From contig CM053141.1 in NCBI GenBank assembly GCA_028571685.1, forward strand, positions 55,550,333 through 55,614,332: a stretch of DNA of 64,000 nucleotides. The letters run 5' to 3'. Both the position numbers and the translations under genes were made by a program. Numbering within the stretch: the first letter of the stretch is position 1; each line of letters begins with the position of its first letter. The notes beneath the pieces are model-generated. The model saw only the letters and a list, made by a program, of their open reading frames with translations. It was not told the DNA's origin and searched no databases. Source of the DNA: Heterohyrax brucei. Lineage: Eukaryota; Chordata; Mammalia; Hyracoidea; Procaviidae. Positions 1 through 9,768 of this stretch are shown here, piece by piece.

Positions 1-1062
1 ATTAGAGGTTGCCACACAAATTTGAATTGTCATCTATACTAGTTTTATTAGTGTAGTAACTGGAGTATTATCACATAGATGGGGGCAAATGGAGAGACAG
101 TTTGAAGAGAAAAAAAGTGTAAAGTACTTTATCGATGTGAGTTTCTTTCAGCATCGTTAAGAAAAATCTCAAACTGGAAAAAAAGATAGTTTTCCCAGTT
201 TTATAATATACTGCTTTTGTACTAAAAGCATTTAACAAAATTACAACAACAAGAAAACTGATAGGAGAATTTTACCCGAGAAGAAAGAATAACTTTGGTC
301 CCACCTAGTTATTAATACAGTCTGAAGTAATTAATTATGTTATCACATATTTTTAACTGGTGTTCTTCTAATTTATATCAGCACAGAAGTTATTTCCCTT
401 TTGTGCAAAAGATGATGATTAAAAAAGTTATTAGAATAAAAGAGATTTAATGTGTAGCAGATATCTTTAGTACCGTTTGTTAAACTTTATCTTAGACATT
501 AAAAGATGACAAGTTTGTTTTCTGAAGTTGATTTTTTTTTGGCATATATATTTATATGCACTTATTCTTTCCAGTAAGGCCAAATTATTCCTTTTTAAGC
601 AAAAATTTCCATGCCTAAAATAAATGTTTTATTTTACACTTAGGAAACTGCTAGGTAGAAAATGAAACCCTACCATCTGAATGCTAATTTTCTTTAACTA
701 ATTTGAATTATTTGCACGATTACAGCTTAAAAATTTCAGCTTTTCATTTCAGAATGTAGAAGGAAGAAGGAGTTAATTATGTCTTTTCTCTTTGTCACAG
801 TCTTTCAGTATCCACCAGTCTTATGCAGATTCTTATTCTTTAGTTGAAGTTGCAATATGCACATTTATTTCATATTTTAATTTGATCTTTTAATTCCTCT
901 GAGGGAAAAATCCTGAGAATTTATGCAAGCACTTAGCTGTTTATCTAGAATATTAATTATATACCTTGAGCTATGCAAAGTCCTATGCCAATAATGCACA
1001 TGTGTATATAAGGAACAGATAGCTACAGAGAATCTTTCCTTAAACCCTGCCTCAATTCATCT
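1..1062. other. AT-rich sequence, nothing recognised
   Basis: No open frame of note, no recognisable repeat and no RNA gene can be seen here. The composition is AT-rich and typical of mammalian intergenic or intronic DNA. Confidence 0.6.
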
Positions 1063-1262
1063 ACCACTGTCATCAAGTCGGCTCTGGTTTAGCGATCACT
1101 TGTGTGTCAGAGTAGAACTGTGCTCCTTAGGGTTTTCAATGGCTGATTTTTCTGGAAGTATAACACTAGAACTTTCCTCTGAGGCACCTCTGGGTGATGC
1201 GAAACTCCAACCTTTTGTTTAGGAGCAAGGATATTTTCATCATTTGTACCATCCAGAATTCC
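1063..1262 (-). repeat. AfroSINE-type tRNA-derived SINE, long subtype, diverged
   Basis: On the minus strand this matches the longer version of the SINE seen elsewhere in the window (for example near 61620 and 41918). It contains the segment 'cagagtagaactgtgct' and a degenerate promoter end near 1240-1262 ('tttgtaccatccagaa'). Many substitutions mark it as an old copy. Confidence 0.7.
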
Positions 1263-1455
1263 ATGGAACTCACACATAGTTCCCATAATTCCCTGCAGCC
1301 AGTCAGAGCTTAGCCAGACAAAGGTTATCTGTCAGAAAAACATTCGCACTCCTCCTACTTGGAATTTTCCCAGAGGATTTTAACGACCTATTTCAGAAAG
1401 AGAATGTGCAAAACACTGAATGAAGTGATTATTCTACTTGCACCCCTACTCCCTG

Positions 1456-1492
1456 TCATGGATTCAGTTGTGTCCCCCAAAAGTATGTGTTA
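1456..1492 (+). repeat. Short fragment of a MaLR-type LTR 5' end
   Basis: The segment starting 'tgtcatggattcagttgtg' closely matches the start of the LTR at 33378. Only about 35 bases are present before RTE sequence begins, so this is a fragment. Confidence 0.45.
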
Positions 1493-2035
1493 AAGTGACA
1501 TTGGCTGTTCAACATGTTAGAGTCTTTTGCAATAGATTTGTCCAGTATGATGTGTCATTTGATTCTTGACTGTTGTTTCCGTGGACATTGATTGTGAATC
1601 CAAGTATAATGAAATCCTTGTCAACTTGTCAACTTCTATTTTTTTCTCTGTTTATCATGATGTTGCTTATTGCTCTCTAGTTGTGAGTTTTTTTCTTCTG
1701 ATTATGCTGAGGTATAATCCACACTGAAGACTATGTTCTTTGTTCTTCGTCAGTAAATGCTTCAAGTACTCTTCACTTTCAGCAAGTGAGATTGTTGATG
1801 AATCTTCTTCTAATCTTGGTTTTTCTTTCTTCTTCAGACAGCCCAGTTTCTCCCATCATTTTTTCAGTATAGAACTCAGTAAGTATGGTGAAAGGCTAAA
1901 ACCCTGAGGCATAAATTTCCTGACTTTAAACCACTTGATATCCCCTTGTTCTGTTTGAAGGACTTCACCCTTTCCAATCTATGTACCAATTCTTCGTGAG
2001 CACAATTAAGTGTTCTAGAGAAAGCTAGCCAATAA
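1493..2035 (-). mobile_element. RTE (BovB-like) LINE fragment, reverse transcriptase 3' part
   Basis: The reverse complement aligns by eye with the RTE copies at 34110-35327 and 58145-59971. It covers the stretch after the reverse transcriptase core: the segment around 'cacttaattgtgctcac', the 'ctgaaagtgaagagtact' segment, and the following 'catcatgataaacagag' block. Frameshifts and stops are frequent and it is a dead fragment. RTE elements encode one protein with an endonuclease and a reverse transcriptase. Confidence 0.7.
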
Positions 2036-2049
2036 TTAATCACACATTT

Positions 2050-2212
2050 CTGTTAAAATTACCAAACAGTTGGTTGGTTGAACTTACCCAGGGGCCGTGC
2101 CAGAGAAAGACTTGGCAGTCTGTTCTTCTAAAAATTACAACTAGGACAATTTTACTCTGTCACGTGAGGCCCTATGAGTTGAAAATTGACAGCACCTAAC
2201 AACAACAACAAC
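2050..2212 (+). repeat. AfroSINE-type SINE, sense, with CAA tail
   Basis: Sense copy lacking the first part of the tRNA-like head. It runs from a degenerate B-box region through 'ttttactctgtcacgtgag' and ends 'gacagcacctaacaacaac'. The tail is the same as the RTE 3' end at 35283-35327, which fits mobilisation by the RTE machinery. Confidence 0.8.
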
Positions 2213-2251
2213 TATTTTATTTATTAAAATAGCATATGTAAAAATAAAGCA

Positions 2252-2409
2252 TGTTGTTAGGTGCTGTCCAGTTGGTGCTGGCTCATAAGAACCCTGTAGG
2301 TCAGAGTAGAATTTCCCCATAGAGTTTCCAAGGATCCTCTGGTGGACTTGAACTGCTGACCTCTGGGTTAGCAGCTACAGCACTTCACCACTACACCACC
2401 AGGGTTCCC
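2252..2409 (-). repeat. AfroSINE-type SINE, full unit, antisense
   Basis: Antisense unit beginning with the tail 'tgttgttaggtgctgtcc' and ending with the tRNA-like head 'ccaccagggttcc'. It contains the diagnostic core 'gtttccaaggatcctctgg'. Confidence 0.85.
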
Positions 2410-2976
2410 AAGACAAAGTACTAGATACTGTAATACCAAAACTGAACCTAGACTGAGAAGACAATGAAACAGAGACTAAGAGAAGGAAGAAAACCTAGCC
2501 AGGCAATAGTGGCCTGCCTTGGGGCAAAAGTGGTGATGCAGGCTTTCTCAGCCAGAGGAAACAGCCTGTGCTAAAATCCAGTGGGACCAAGGAGTTTGGC
2601 TAGTTTGAGAAGCAGCAGGTGGGCCACTGAGTTTGCAACTCAAAGAGCAAGGCAGAGAAAGGTGGAAGATAGACGTGGAAAGATGGATAAAGGCTAGATC
2701 ATGCAGAAAAATAACAGGACTTTAAGTTTATCCCAAGTGGCAAGTAGAAGCCATTACAAAATTTAAAAAGTATAAACTTTTTAAAAATTTTAATGAAATT
2801 CTTCTGTCTGCTGTGTGGTTAATCTACTGGGGAGGAGGGAAGTGGACTGACATATATAGGAGACCATTCACAGCACCATTATTGTGGTCCCAGTTAAACA
2901 AAAAAGTGTTTTAGTCAAAGAAGGTAAACTCTGGGTATTCCTCAACTATACTTTTAACCAACAATGGCTGCATTTT
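2410..2976. other. No gene or clear repeat
   Basis: I could not assign this stretch. It holds no long open frame. It lies between two SINE copies. Confidence 0.5.
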
Positions 2977-2978
2977 GG

Positions 2979-3145
2979 AAACTCTGCTGGTGTAGTGGTG
3001 AAGTGCTACATCTGCTAGTCAAAAGGGCAGCAGCTCAAATCTGCCAGTCACTCCTTGGAGACTCTACGGGGCAGTTCTGCTCCGACCTATAGAGTTGCTA
3101 TGAGTTGGAACTGACTGCAAAAGTGGGTTTGGTTTTTTGGTTGGT
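2979..3145 (+). repeat. AfroSINE-type SINE with readable target-site duplication
   Basis: Sense copy starting 'aactctgctggtgtagtgg' and ending in the T/G-rich tail 'ggtttggttttttggttgg'. The flanks carry the direct repeat 'tgcattttgg' (about 2969-2978 and 3146-3155), a target-site duplication of the type made by LINE-mediated retroposition. Confidence 0.85.
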
Positions 3146-3489
3146 TGCATTTTGGGTTCTTTGAGAAAACCATACTGGGGAGTGCTGCTCCACATGTCAG
3201 TTATGCTGTGGGATACTCCAGAAACTTCTGTGTGGTTCTCTTTGGAGGAAGTAAGAACAAGATAAATAGATTAGAGATTGAGATCTTTCTCCTAAATTTT
3301 CTTCATTTTAATTTATGGTTCCTTGTCCCCTAGGGTCAGCCATAAACACCCAATGGTGACCTTCCATATTTCATTTCCATTGATTGGAGCGCATCACATT
3401 CGGAGCTCATCCATTGCCAAATCAAAACAAACAGGTGTAAAAACACCATCATGAAGACATCTCACATCTCCTAACTTCACAAACAGGAA

Positions 3490-4330
3490 GGAGAATCGAA
3501 ATCAACAGCCCAAGGCTGATTCCTAGGAAGCCAGACATACCTCCAACATCCAACTTTTTTACTAGTTCTGACACCAACCACCTTCCCACAGCATTCTCTA
3601 CTTCTCTGCTAAGTTCAGGAATTCATTGCAGTAGCCATACAGAACTCACAAATAATACTCATGAATACAAGTTTTATTAGGGAAGTAACAGGCTGTCATT
3701 CAGATTCAGAAATGCTCATGATACAGTTACTCCATCAGCCTGTTACCAGCCATGCCTGCAGGCACACCTATCTTTGGCCTCCCTGCCCTCTGAGTCCCAG
3801 AGCTGGACCTCCGTCACATTCAAACAAGTATTATGAAATTCTTTTAGCTCTGCCGAGAAGTGCCAGAGTCACCCTACTCTTCCAGTAAGCCTTGTGTCTG
3901 AAAGCATTTGGCTATCTCACCCTTTGGACAAGAAAGCCCTCCAAGCAGTGTCCTGACAGTCTCCTGGTTCTGCTGCTTCTACTGCCACTGTTTCTGTGCA
4001 CCTGCCTTTCACTGTCTCCAGTGTTACAGCTCTCCCTCTGTGTCCTGGCTCTTCTGCTTCCGTGTTTTGTGTGACTGCTCCCCACTCCTCTCCAGGTCTG
4101 CAAGCCTAGGGGGCTGACAAAAATGGCCAATTACCTCCTAATGGTATATACATCTTATTTGCATAGTCCCACCCACACAAGAGTGTCAAGCACTGTAATC
4201 ACATTGTTAGCAGGCTACCCAATTCCCTTGGGGGGCCACAAGTACCTCCCTTTGCGCAGTCCCATCTAATCATTTGTTAGAAGTTACCAGGATGTGACTA
4301 GAAGGCACATATTTAGTAATTCACTGTACC
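3490..4330 (-). mobile_element. Probable endogenous retroviral LTR plus a little internal sequence (antisense)
   Basis: Read on the minus strand, the block has a poly(A) signal (reverse complement of 'tttatt' at about 3673-3678). It is followed by a junction near 3583 ('ggttggtgtcagaactag') that resembles the primer-binding region placed after ERVL-type LTRs. The upstream part contains 'gactatgcaaataag', a typical U3 motif. Ends and family are not established. Small open frames inside do not look like proteins. Confidence 0.45.
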
Positions 4331-5133
4331 GTAGCAGTTGATGTTCATTTATGTTTTATTATGCTCTTAGTTTGGAAGGCAGTCTTGTCAACCTGCTCCC
4401 AAGAGGTCACAACCTTAAAAGCCCTGCAGAGTACAATTGTACTCGGCACATGTGAGGTTGCCACAAGTCAAACAGACTCAAGAGCAGCTATCAACAGTAG
4501 TAACATGTTCTTAATGATGTTCATTTTGCTTTTTCTAGCTTTTATTGCACATACAACATTAATTTTAAAACCGCAAAGAAAGTTAAAATTTGTTTTTCTT
4601 TTCTTGCAAAGAGGAATTTTTAGTTTTTCAAATTTTAAATGTTTACATTTGCTCAAGATTCCTTTCTCTGTGTCGATTTGCAACATACTTCAGATTCAAA
4701 CAAAGGTCATATCCATAGAGTCTTATTTGGGCTATTAAAATGTTTATAAAACTAGCAAGAGGTTTATGACATTTTTACCTATTCTCTGTAGCAATGTAAC
4801 ATGCTCCCTCAACATCATACTTGACTGTAGTCTTAATACTTAATTTCTCTTCAGTGTGTCAAAGAAATGTATAAAGGTGAGATTTAAGAATGTTTATGTA
4901 ATTTCCAAAAATCTGATTTTGATGGGATACAGAAATAAAATAAAAGACACAGCTATTGTTTTTTTAAAATGTTATTTGGGCTTAAATGAAATCTAAACAT
5001 CCTTCTAACCGTTGGTCTTTAATAAAAACACCTAAACCGATAAAGATCTTGAGACTTCGTGCTTCCTTGTTGTGGAGTTAAATATCATGGGATATAAAAC
5101 CTGACCTAAAGTTTGACTATTCTTTATATGGAA
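4331..5133. other. AT-rich, nothing recognised
   Basis: One open frame of 125 codons spans 4361-4738 on the plus strand. It is hydrophobic and K/F-rich in the AT-rich way expected by chance, and I recognise no domain. I do not call it a gene. Confidence 0.5.
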
Positions 5134-5287
5134 TAAACAAAAAAAAAAAACCAGAGCTGATTCCAACTTGTAGCAACCCTATAGGATAGAGTAGAACTGC
5201 TCCATAAAGTTTCTGAGGAGCACCTGACAAGTTGGAACTGCCAACGTCCTCATTAGCAAATATAGCACTTAACCACTATACCACTTC
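5134..5287 (-). repeat. AfroSINE-type SINE with target-site duplication
   Basis: Antisense copy beginning with an A-run and 'gagctgattccaacttg' and ending in the tRNA-like head 'aaccactataccac'. A short direct repeat 'atatggaa' flanks it (about 5126-5133 and 5288-5295). Confidence 0.8.
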
Positions 5288-5474
5288 ATATGGAACAGGA
5301 AACAGAAAATCAAATCAGAGTCTTATTTCCTGAGCCCAGTGGTACAATGGTTAGGTGCTCAACTGCTAAAGCAAAGGTGGGATGTTTGAACTCATCTTGT
5401 TTACTCAGAGGGGGAAGATCTGGTGATATACTTCTGCTAAAATTAACCCATTGCCAATTCTGACTCACAGACAC

Positions 5475-6024
5475 TGTGGTGATCAAGATTATGTCAACTT
5501 GGCTACTTCATGTCTAGTTGCTGTATTAAGCGGCAGGGCAGGGCCTGTAGTGGCTTCCTACCCCTCAGCTCTCTTCTCTCCACCTTCCACCACCTACTGC
5601 CGGTCTGCTCATGTAGCCAGCAGCTCCTGCTCTCTTCTGGCATCTGGTTCCTGGACTTGAACTAGCAGCTGTTGGATTCATCAACCCTTACAGACAACAC
5701 TTGAGAGTCCTGTTCCCTGACCTGGTGATTCTAGGTTCTCCAGCCTCTGCAGCTCCATCTTGCCACCAGCTTGGGATCCACTGATCTGCATAATCAGTGA
5801 TCTAGAACTCTGGTCTCTGATCTGCTGACCTTGGGTTCACCAGCTCCCATGGCCATGTGAGGCTTGTGTCAAGACTTGGGATGTTTAGCTTCTGCAATTG
5901 TGTGAGCTGTTTCCTATACATATGTATATATATATATCTTTCCTTGTACTTTATATATATAAAACTTTCCTCATACATACACATGTTACTGGTTTTGCTT
6001 CTCTAGAAAATCCAACCTAAGACA
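5475..6024 (+). mobile_element. 5' LTR of an ERVL-type provirus
   Basis: It starts TGTGG and ends GACA, keeping the TG...CA termini. It is directly repeated at 7434-8010. It is followed by 'atttggtaccacgagagtg', the position and style of an ERVL primer-binding region. A TA-rich simple repeat sits near 5923-5960. The flank 'gacac' pairs with 'gagac' after the 3' LTR as a 5-base target duplication with one mismatch. A hand alignment of the first ~435 bases against the 3' LTR gives about 45 differences, mostly transitions, so the insertion is old. Confidence 0.85.
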
Positions 6025-6166
6025 ATTTGGTACCACGAGAGTGAGGTGCTGCTCTAGCAAATACCTAAAATGTGGAGCCATTTTTGAAACTGTGAATGGA
6101 TAGAAGATTCAGAAGGAATGAAGAAGGTGCAGATGGTGAGAAACAACAGAGGACTGGTGGCAAGTT

Positions 6167-6493
6167 GATCACATTGGACTGCTTCCATCAAGGAAAGGAA
6201 AGCATTTTGTCTTTACTGGAATAGATACTTACTCTGGATATGGATTTGCCTTCCCAGCACAACATGCTTCTGCCAAAACTACCATCTGCGTACTTACAGA
6301 ACGCGCTATCCACCGTCATGGTATCCCCAACAGCATTGCCGCTGATCAAGGGACTCACTTCACAGCAAATGAAGTGCGGCAGTGGGCCCATGCTCGTGGA
6401 ATTCACTGACCTTACCATGTTCCCTATTATCCTCAAGCAGCTGGCTTGATAGAACGATGGAATGGCCTCCTGAAGACACAATTACACTACTAG
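6167..6493 (+). pseudogene. Broken ERVL-type integrase core remnant
   Basis: The frame starting at 6167 shows the layout of a retroviral integrase core: a first acidic segment, then 'ADQGTHF' around the second catalytic aspartate, then 'GLIERWNG' around the catalytic glutamate. An in-frame stop (TGA, 6407-6409) lies between the second and third catalytic positions and another (TAG) ends the frame at 6491-6493. The zinc-binding N-terminus and DNA-binding C-terminus are not visible. Integrase joins viral DNA to host DNA; this copy cannot make a complete protein. Confidence 0.75.
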
Positions 6494-6619
6494 GTAGGTG
6501 GCAATACCTTGCAGGGTTGAGAAAATGTTCTCCAGGAGGCTGTGTATGTTCTAAACTAGCGTCCAATATATGGTGCTGTTTCTCCTATAGCCAGGATTCA
6601 CAGGTCCAGGAATCAAAGG

Positions 6620-6931
6620 GTGGAAATGGGAGTGGCACGACTCACAGTTACCCCTAGTGACCCACTTGCAAGGTTTTTGCTTCCTGTCCCCATGACCTTA
6701 TGCTCTGCAGGATTAAATGTCTTAGTTCCAAAGGGAAGAATGCTGCCACCTGGAAACACATCAACTATTCCACTGAACTGGACGCTAAAATTGTCACCAG
6801 CCCATTTGGGGCTTCTTGTGCCTCTGGATCAACAGACAAAGAAGGGAGTTATAATACTGGCTAGTGTGATTGATCCCAACTATGATGATGAAATTGGATT
6901 GACATTACATAACAGACGTAAAGAACAGTAA
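6620..6931 (+). pseudogene. ERVL-type dUTPase remnant, 103-codon open frame
   Basis: The frame contains 'LNVLVPKGRMLPPG' (dUTPase motif 1 region), then 'GLLVPLDQQ', then 'VIDPNYDDEIGLTLHN', the substrate-binding motif 3 region. ERVL elements are known to carry a dUTPase domain after integrase, and the order here agrees. The C-terminal motifs, including the glycine-rich motif 5, are absent because of the stop at 6929-6931. A key acidic residue of motif 1 appears replaced by asparagine. The ATG at 6620 is probably internal to the ancestral polyprotein. The open length may be chance survival. Confidence 0.75.
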
Positions 6932-7433
6932 CTTTGGAATGCAGGAGATCCCTTAGGACACCTTCTAGTACTACCATGTCCTGTTATTAAGGTCAATGGA
7001 AAATTATGGTAACCCAATTTCAAAATGACTGCTAATAGCCCAGACCCATCAGGAATGAAAGTTTGGGTCACCTCACCAGGCAAGGAACCACAACCAACTG
7101 AGGTGCTTGCTGAGGGCAAAGGGAATACAGAATGGGTTGTAGAAGAAGGTAGTTCTAAATATCAGTTACAGCCACGAGACTAGTTGCAGAAATGAGGACT
7201 GTAACTGTTATGAGTATTCCTGCTTTGTATGTATGTATTAGATATTTTTGTTTCCTTATGACGGCACTTGGCTTGTATGAAACATAAGGTGTCAATGGGC
7301 TAATGCATTTTCAGTTGTACATGTGTTAGTTATATCATGTTAGATATAAGTATGACTTTGTAATTGTATTCCTTCAGACACTGTGGACAGTAAAGTGAGA
7401 TGTATGCACATGCCAAGTTGACAAGGGGTGGAC

Positions 7434-7886
7434 TGTGGTGGTCAGGATTATGTCAACTTGGCTACTCCATGTTTGGTTGCTGTATTAAGTGGCAGGGCAG
7501 GGCCTGTAGTGGCTTCCCGCCCCTCAGCTCTCTTCTCTCCACCTTCCACCACCTGCTGCTAGTCTGCTCACGTAACCAGTAGCTCCTGCTCTCTTCTGGC
7601 ATCTGGTTCCTGGACTTGAACTAGCAGCTGTTGGATTCATCAGTCCTTACAGACAACACTTGAGAGTCCTGTTTCCTGACCTACCAATTCTGGGTTCGCC
7701 AGCCTCTGCAGCTCCGTCTTGCTGCCAGTTTGGGATCCTCTGACCTACACAACCAGTGATCTAGAACTCTGGCCTCTGACCTGCTGACCTTGAGTTCACC
7801 AGCTCCCGTGGCCACGTGAGGCTTGTGCCAGGACTTGGGACATTCAGCTTCTGCAATTGCATGAGCTCTTTCCTGTATGTGTGTGT

Positions 7887-7920
<34 letters not shown>

Positions 7921-8010
7921 GTATCTTTCTTTGTACTTTATATATATAAATCTTTCCTTGTACATACCTGTGTCACTGGTTTTGCTCCCTAGAAAACCCA
8001 GCCTGAGACA
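7434..8010 (+). mobile_element. 3' LTR of the ERVL-type provirus
   Basis: Direct repeat of 5475-6024 with TG...CA termini. It is 27 bases longer, mainly through growth of a TG/CA dinucleotide run at about 7877-7919 where the 5' LTR has only a short TA-rich tract. It ends 'gcctgagaca' and is followed by 'gagac', matching the 5' flank in 4 of 5 bases. Confidence 0.85.
7877..7919. repeat. TG/CA microsatellite inside the 3' LTR
   Basis: A 'gtgtgtgtgtacacacac' run changes phase once from TG to AC repeats, giving a partly self-complementary tract. It explains most of the length difference between the two LTRs. Confidence 0.9.
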
Positions 8011-8323
8011 GAGACCCTACAGGACAGAGTAGGATCTTTTATAGAAACAGATTGCCACATCTCTCTCCCGAGTAACAAATAGTGGGTGTGAACTAACGGC
8101 CTTTCGGTTAGGAGTCAAGTGTTTGATCAACAGTTTTCCTTCTCTAAAGATTACAACTAAGAAAACCCAGTGGAGCAGTTCTACTCTGTAAGTCAATGTG
8201 CAGTCACTGTGAATTGGATTCCACCCAGTTCCCCCAACAACAAGAAGAAGGGATATTGTATGCATCAGCTATCTGAGGTAGGAATAAGAAGCTCATCTCA
8301 TCCATTCTATTTTCAATACTTTA

Positions 8324-8483
8324 CCACACCTGTTGCTGCCATCCAGTCAATTCTGACTCATTGTGACATTATAAGACAGAGTACAACTGCCCCATGGGGT
8401 TTCCAAAGAGTGGCTAGAAGATTCAAACTACCAACCTTTTTTGGTTAACAGCTATGTCTTAACCACTGAGCCTCCAGGGTTCC
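8324..8483 (-). repeat. AfroSINE-type SINE
   Basis: Antisense copy from 'ctgttgctgccatccagtc' to the head 'cctccagggttcc'. It is followed at 8490-8546 by a short second antisense fragment beginning 'ttgttgctgttgtgtgcc'. Confidence 0.85.
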
Positions 8484-8489
8484 TATCAA

Positions 8490-8546
8490 TAAATTGTTGC
8501 TGTTGTGTGCCATCAAGTTGATTCTTGCTCATAGTGAACCTATATA
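8490..8546 (-). repeat. AfroSINE-type SINE fragment (tail end only)
   Basis: Only the RTE-like tail and adjacent body are present ('gtgccatcaagttgattc'), ending near 'gtgaacctatat'. It is truncated. Confidence 0.65.
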
Positions 8547-8549
8547 TTA

Positions 8550-8692
8550 GTATCTGTTAAATTCTAAACTCCCAAGTTCAGGAAAAATGTCTGTCTTCTT
8601 CATTACAGTTTACTCACCACCTAAGACAGTGCCTGGCACATAGTAAGTCCTCAGTGTATGTGTATGGAGTGAATAGCTGAAGTAGTTTTACC
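8550..8692 (+). repeat. MIR/L2 3'-end relic
   Basis: The segment 'cagtgcctggcacatagta' followed by 'agtcctcagtgtatgtg' is the conserved core shared by MIR and L2 3' ends in all placental mammals. The upstream part, with a 'ctcccaagttcagg' type motif, agrees. It is an ancient layer predating the other insertions. Confidence 0.75.
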
Positions 8693-9768
8693 ACAGCTCA
8701 TTATTCCATGGACTTTTAAATATATTTCTTCATTTCAAAGAATTATCATACACCTAACTAATCCACTGATCCACACCATTTCCCCATCTCTGGCCCTATG
8801 TAAAGAAATTAATAAATGTACATCACTTTGTGAAACCTCTGAGAAATCCAATTTTAAATCCTTATTTTATAGCAGAGAGTACTATGAAAATTAGAGAAAC
8901 CAAAGAAGTCTATTTCTTTGAACTAGTAAAATGCCCTTGGACATAAATTCATTGACAAACATATAGAAGTCTACCTGGTCTAAGAACTATTTATTCAGCC
9001 CACAAAATCCTAATTTTGACAGCTTAAAAATGAAGAGCATAAAAATGATTTAGACCATCAAATACCAAAATTCTCAAGATAATAGAACAAGGGAAAAGAC
9101 CATGTGTCTGACAAATGTTAAAGGGCTGTGATTAAAAACAAATGATAAGCTTGAGGTTCTGGAAAGTCATCCAAAAATCAGAATTGAGGCTATAACCTTA
9201 TTTCGATATCTTTATTATCTTACAATGTGCCAGAAGGACTAAAATGACTCTCTAGAGTACTAGAAGCATATTTCCTTGAGCACCTCTTTGAATAGCACAG
9301 ATGTATTATAGTACTGCTTGTTTCTGAAGTGTTTCATATTAAAATTCAGTGTGTGTGTGTGTGACAGAGAGAGAGAGAGAGAAATCGCATGAGCTACTGC
9401 TTTGGTAGGAACTTTTCACCTGACGAGAGTCAACTAATACATTACCAAACACCAAACTGGCTTTTTTTCAGAATGAAAGAGTGTTATCAATTTGCATTTT
9501 TGTTTTCTCCTTGAGCATGGTGAAAGTGAATTCCAAAGATGGGAATGCACCTTTATTTCATGCTTCGGGAAATAGTTTCAGATCATGGTGAGTGACAAAA
9601 GATATACAAGTTGTGGAAGTAGAGGCATTCTAAAGCACTGAGCAAGAGAATGATTTCAGGTATTAAAATTCTTGCAAAGGATGAACACCAGCTAGGAACT
9701 AGTGGAAGAAATGAGTGGCAACTGTCACAGCCATTTGGACAATGACCATTCCTTGATTTCACTGCAGC
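8693..9768. other. Mostly unrecognised; short GT and GA simple repeats at 9349-9382
   Basis: No repeat or gene is recognised apart from a 'gtgtgtgtgtg' run at about 9350-9362 and a 'gagagagagaga' run just after it. Part of this stretch could be the 3' untranslated part of the possible retrocopy at 9769-10092: it has an AATAAA signal on the minus strand (complement of 9552-9557). Confidence 0.5.

Larger units (their letters stand above)
6025..7433 (+). mobile_element. ERVL-type provirus internal region, strongly deleted
   Basis: Only about 1.4 kb lies between the LTRs, far too short for gag and pol. Recognisable coding traces are the integrase core (about 6167-6493) and a dUTPase-like frame (6620-6931). 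A purine-rich stretch ending 'acaaggggtggac' just before 7434 is a plausible polypurine tract. gag, protease and reverse transcriptase are not visible, so this is a non-autonomous, internally deleted copy. Confidence 0.8.
5446..8138 (-). repeat. Inner AfroSINE-type SINE, split by a provirus (5446-5474 and 8011-8138)
   Basis: The left part is the 3' end of an antisense SINE ('cccattgccaattctgac'). The right part continues it ('ccctacaggacagagtagg' onward). Its own target-site duplication is the pair 'cttctgctaaaatta' / 'cttctctaaagatta', which comes from the outer SINE. It was then broken by the ERVL provirus at 5475-8010. Confidence 0.75.
5327..8255 (+). repeat. Outer AfroSINE-type SINE, split (5327-5445 and 8139-8255)
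   Basis: The left part reads from the tRNA-like head ('gagcccagtggtacaatgg') to 'cttctgctaaaatta'. The right part resumes with 'cttctctaaagatta' and runs through 'gcagttctactctgtaag' to a CAA-type tail. The two parts join in order and strand into one sense SINE. Everything between them is a later insertion. Confidence 0.75.

Noticed and set aside
3661-4130. Several overlapping open frames of 60-75 codons
   Set aside because: They fall in an LTR-like block and overlap on both strands. None has a domain.
4361-4738. 125-codon open frame on the plus strand
   Set aside because: AT-rich, hydrophobic by composition, no domain, no supporting context. It is likely chance.
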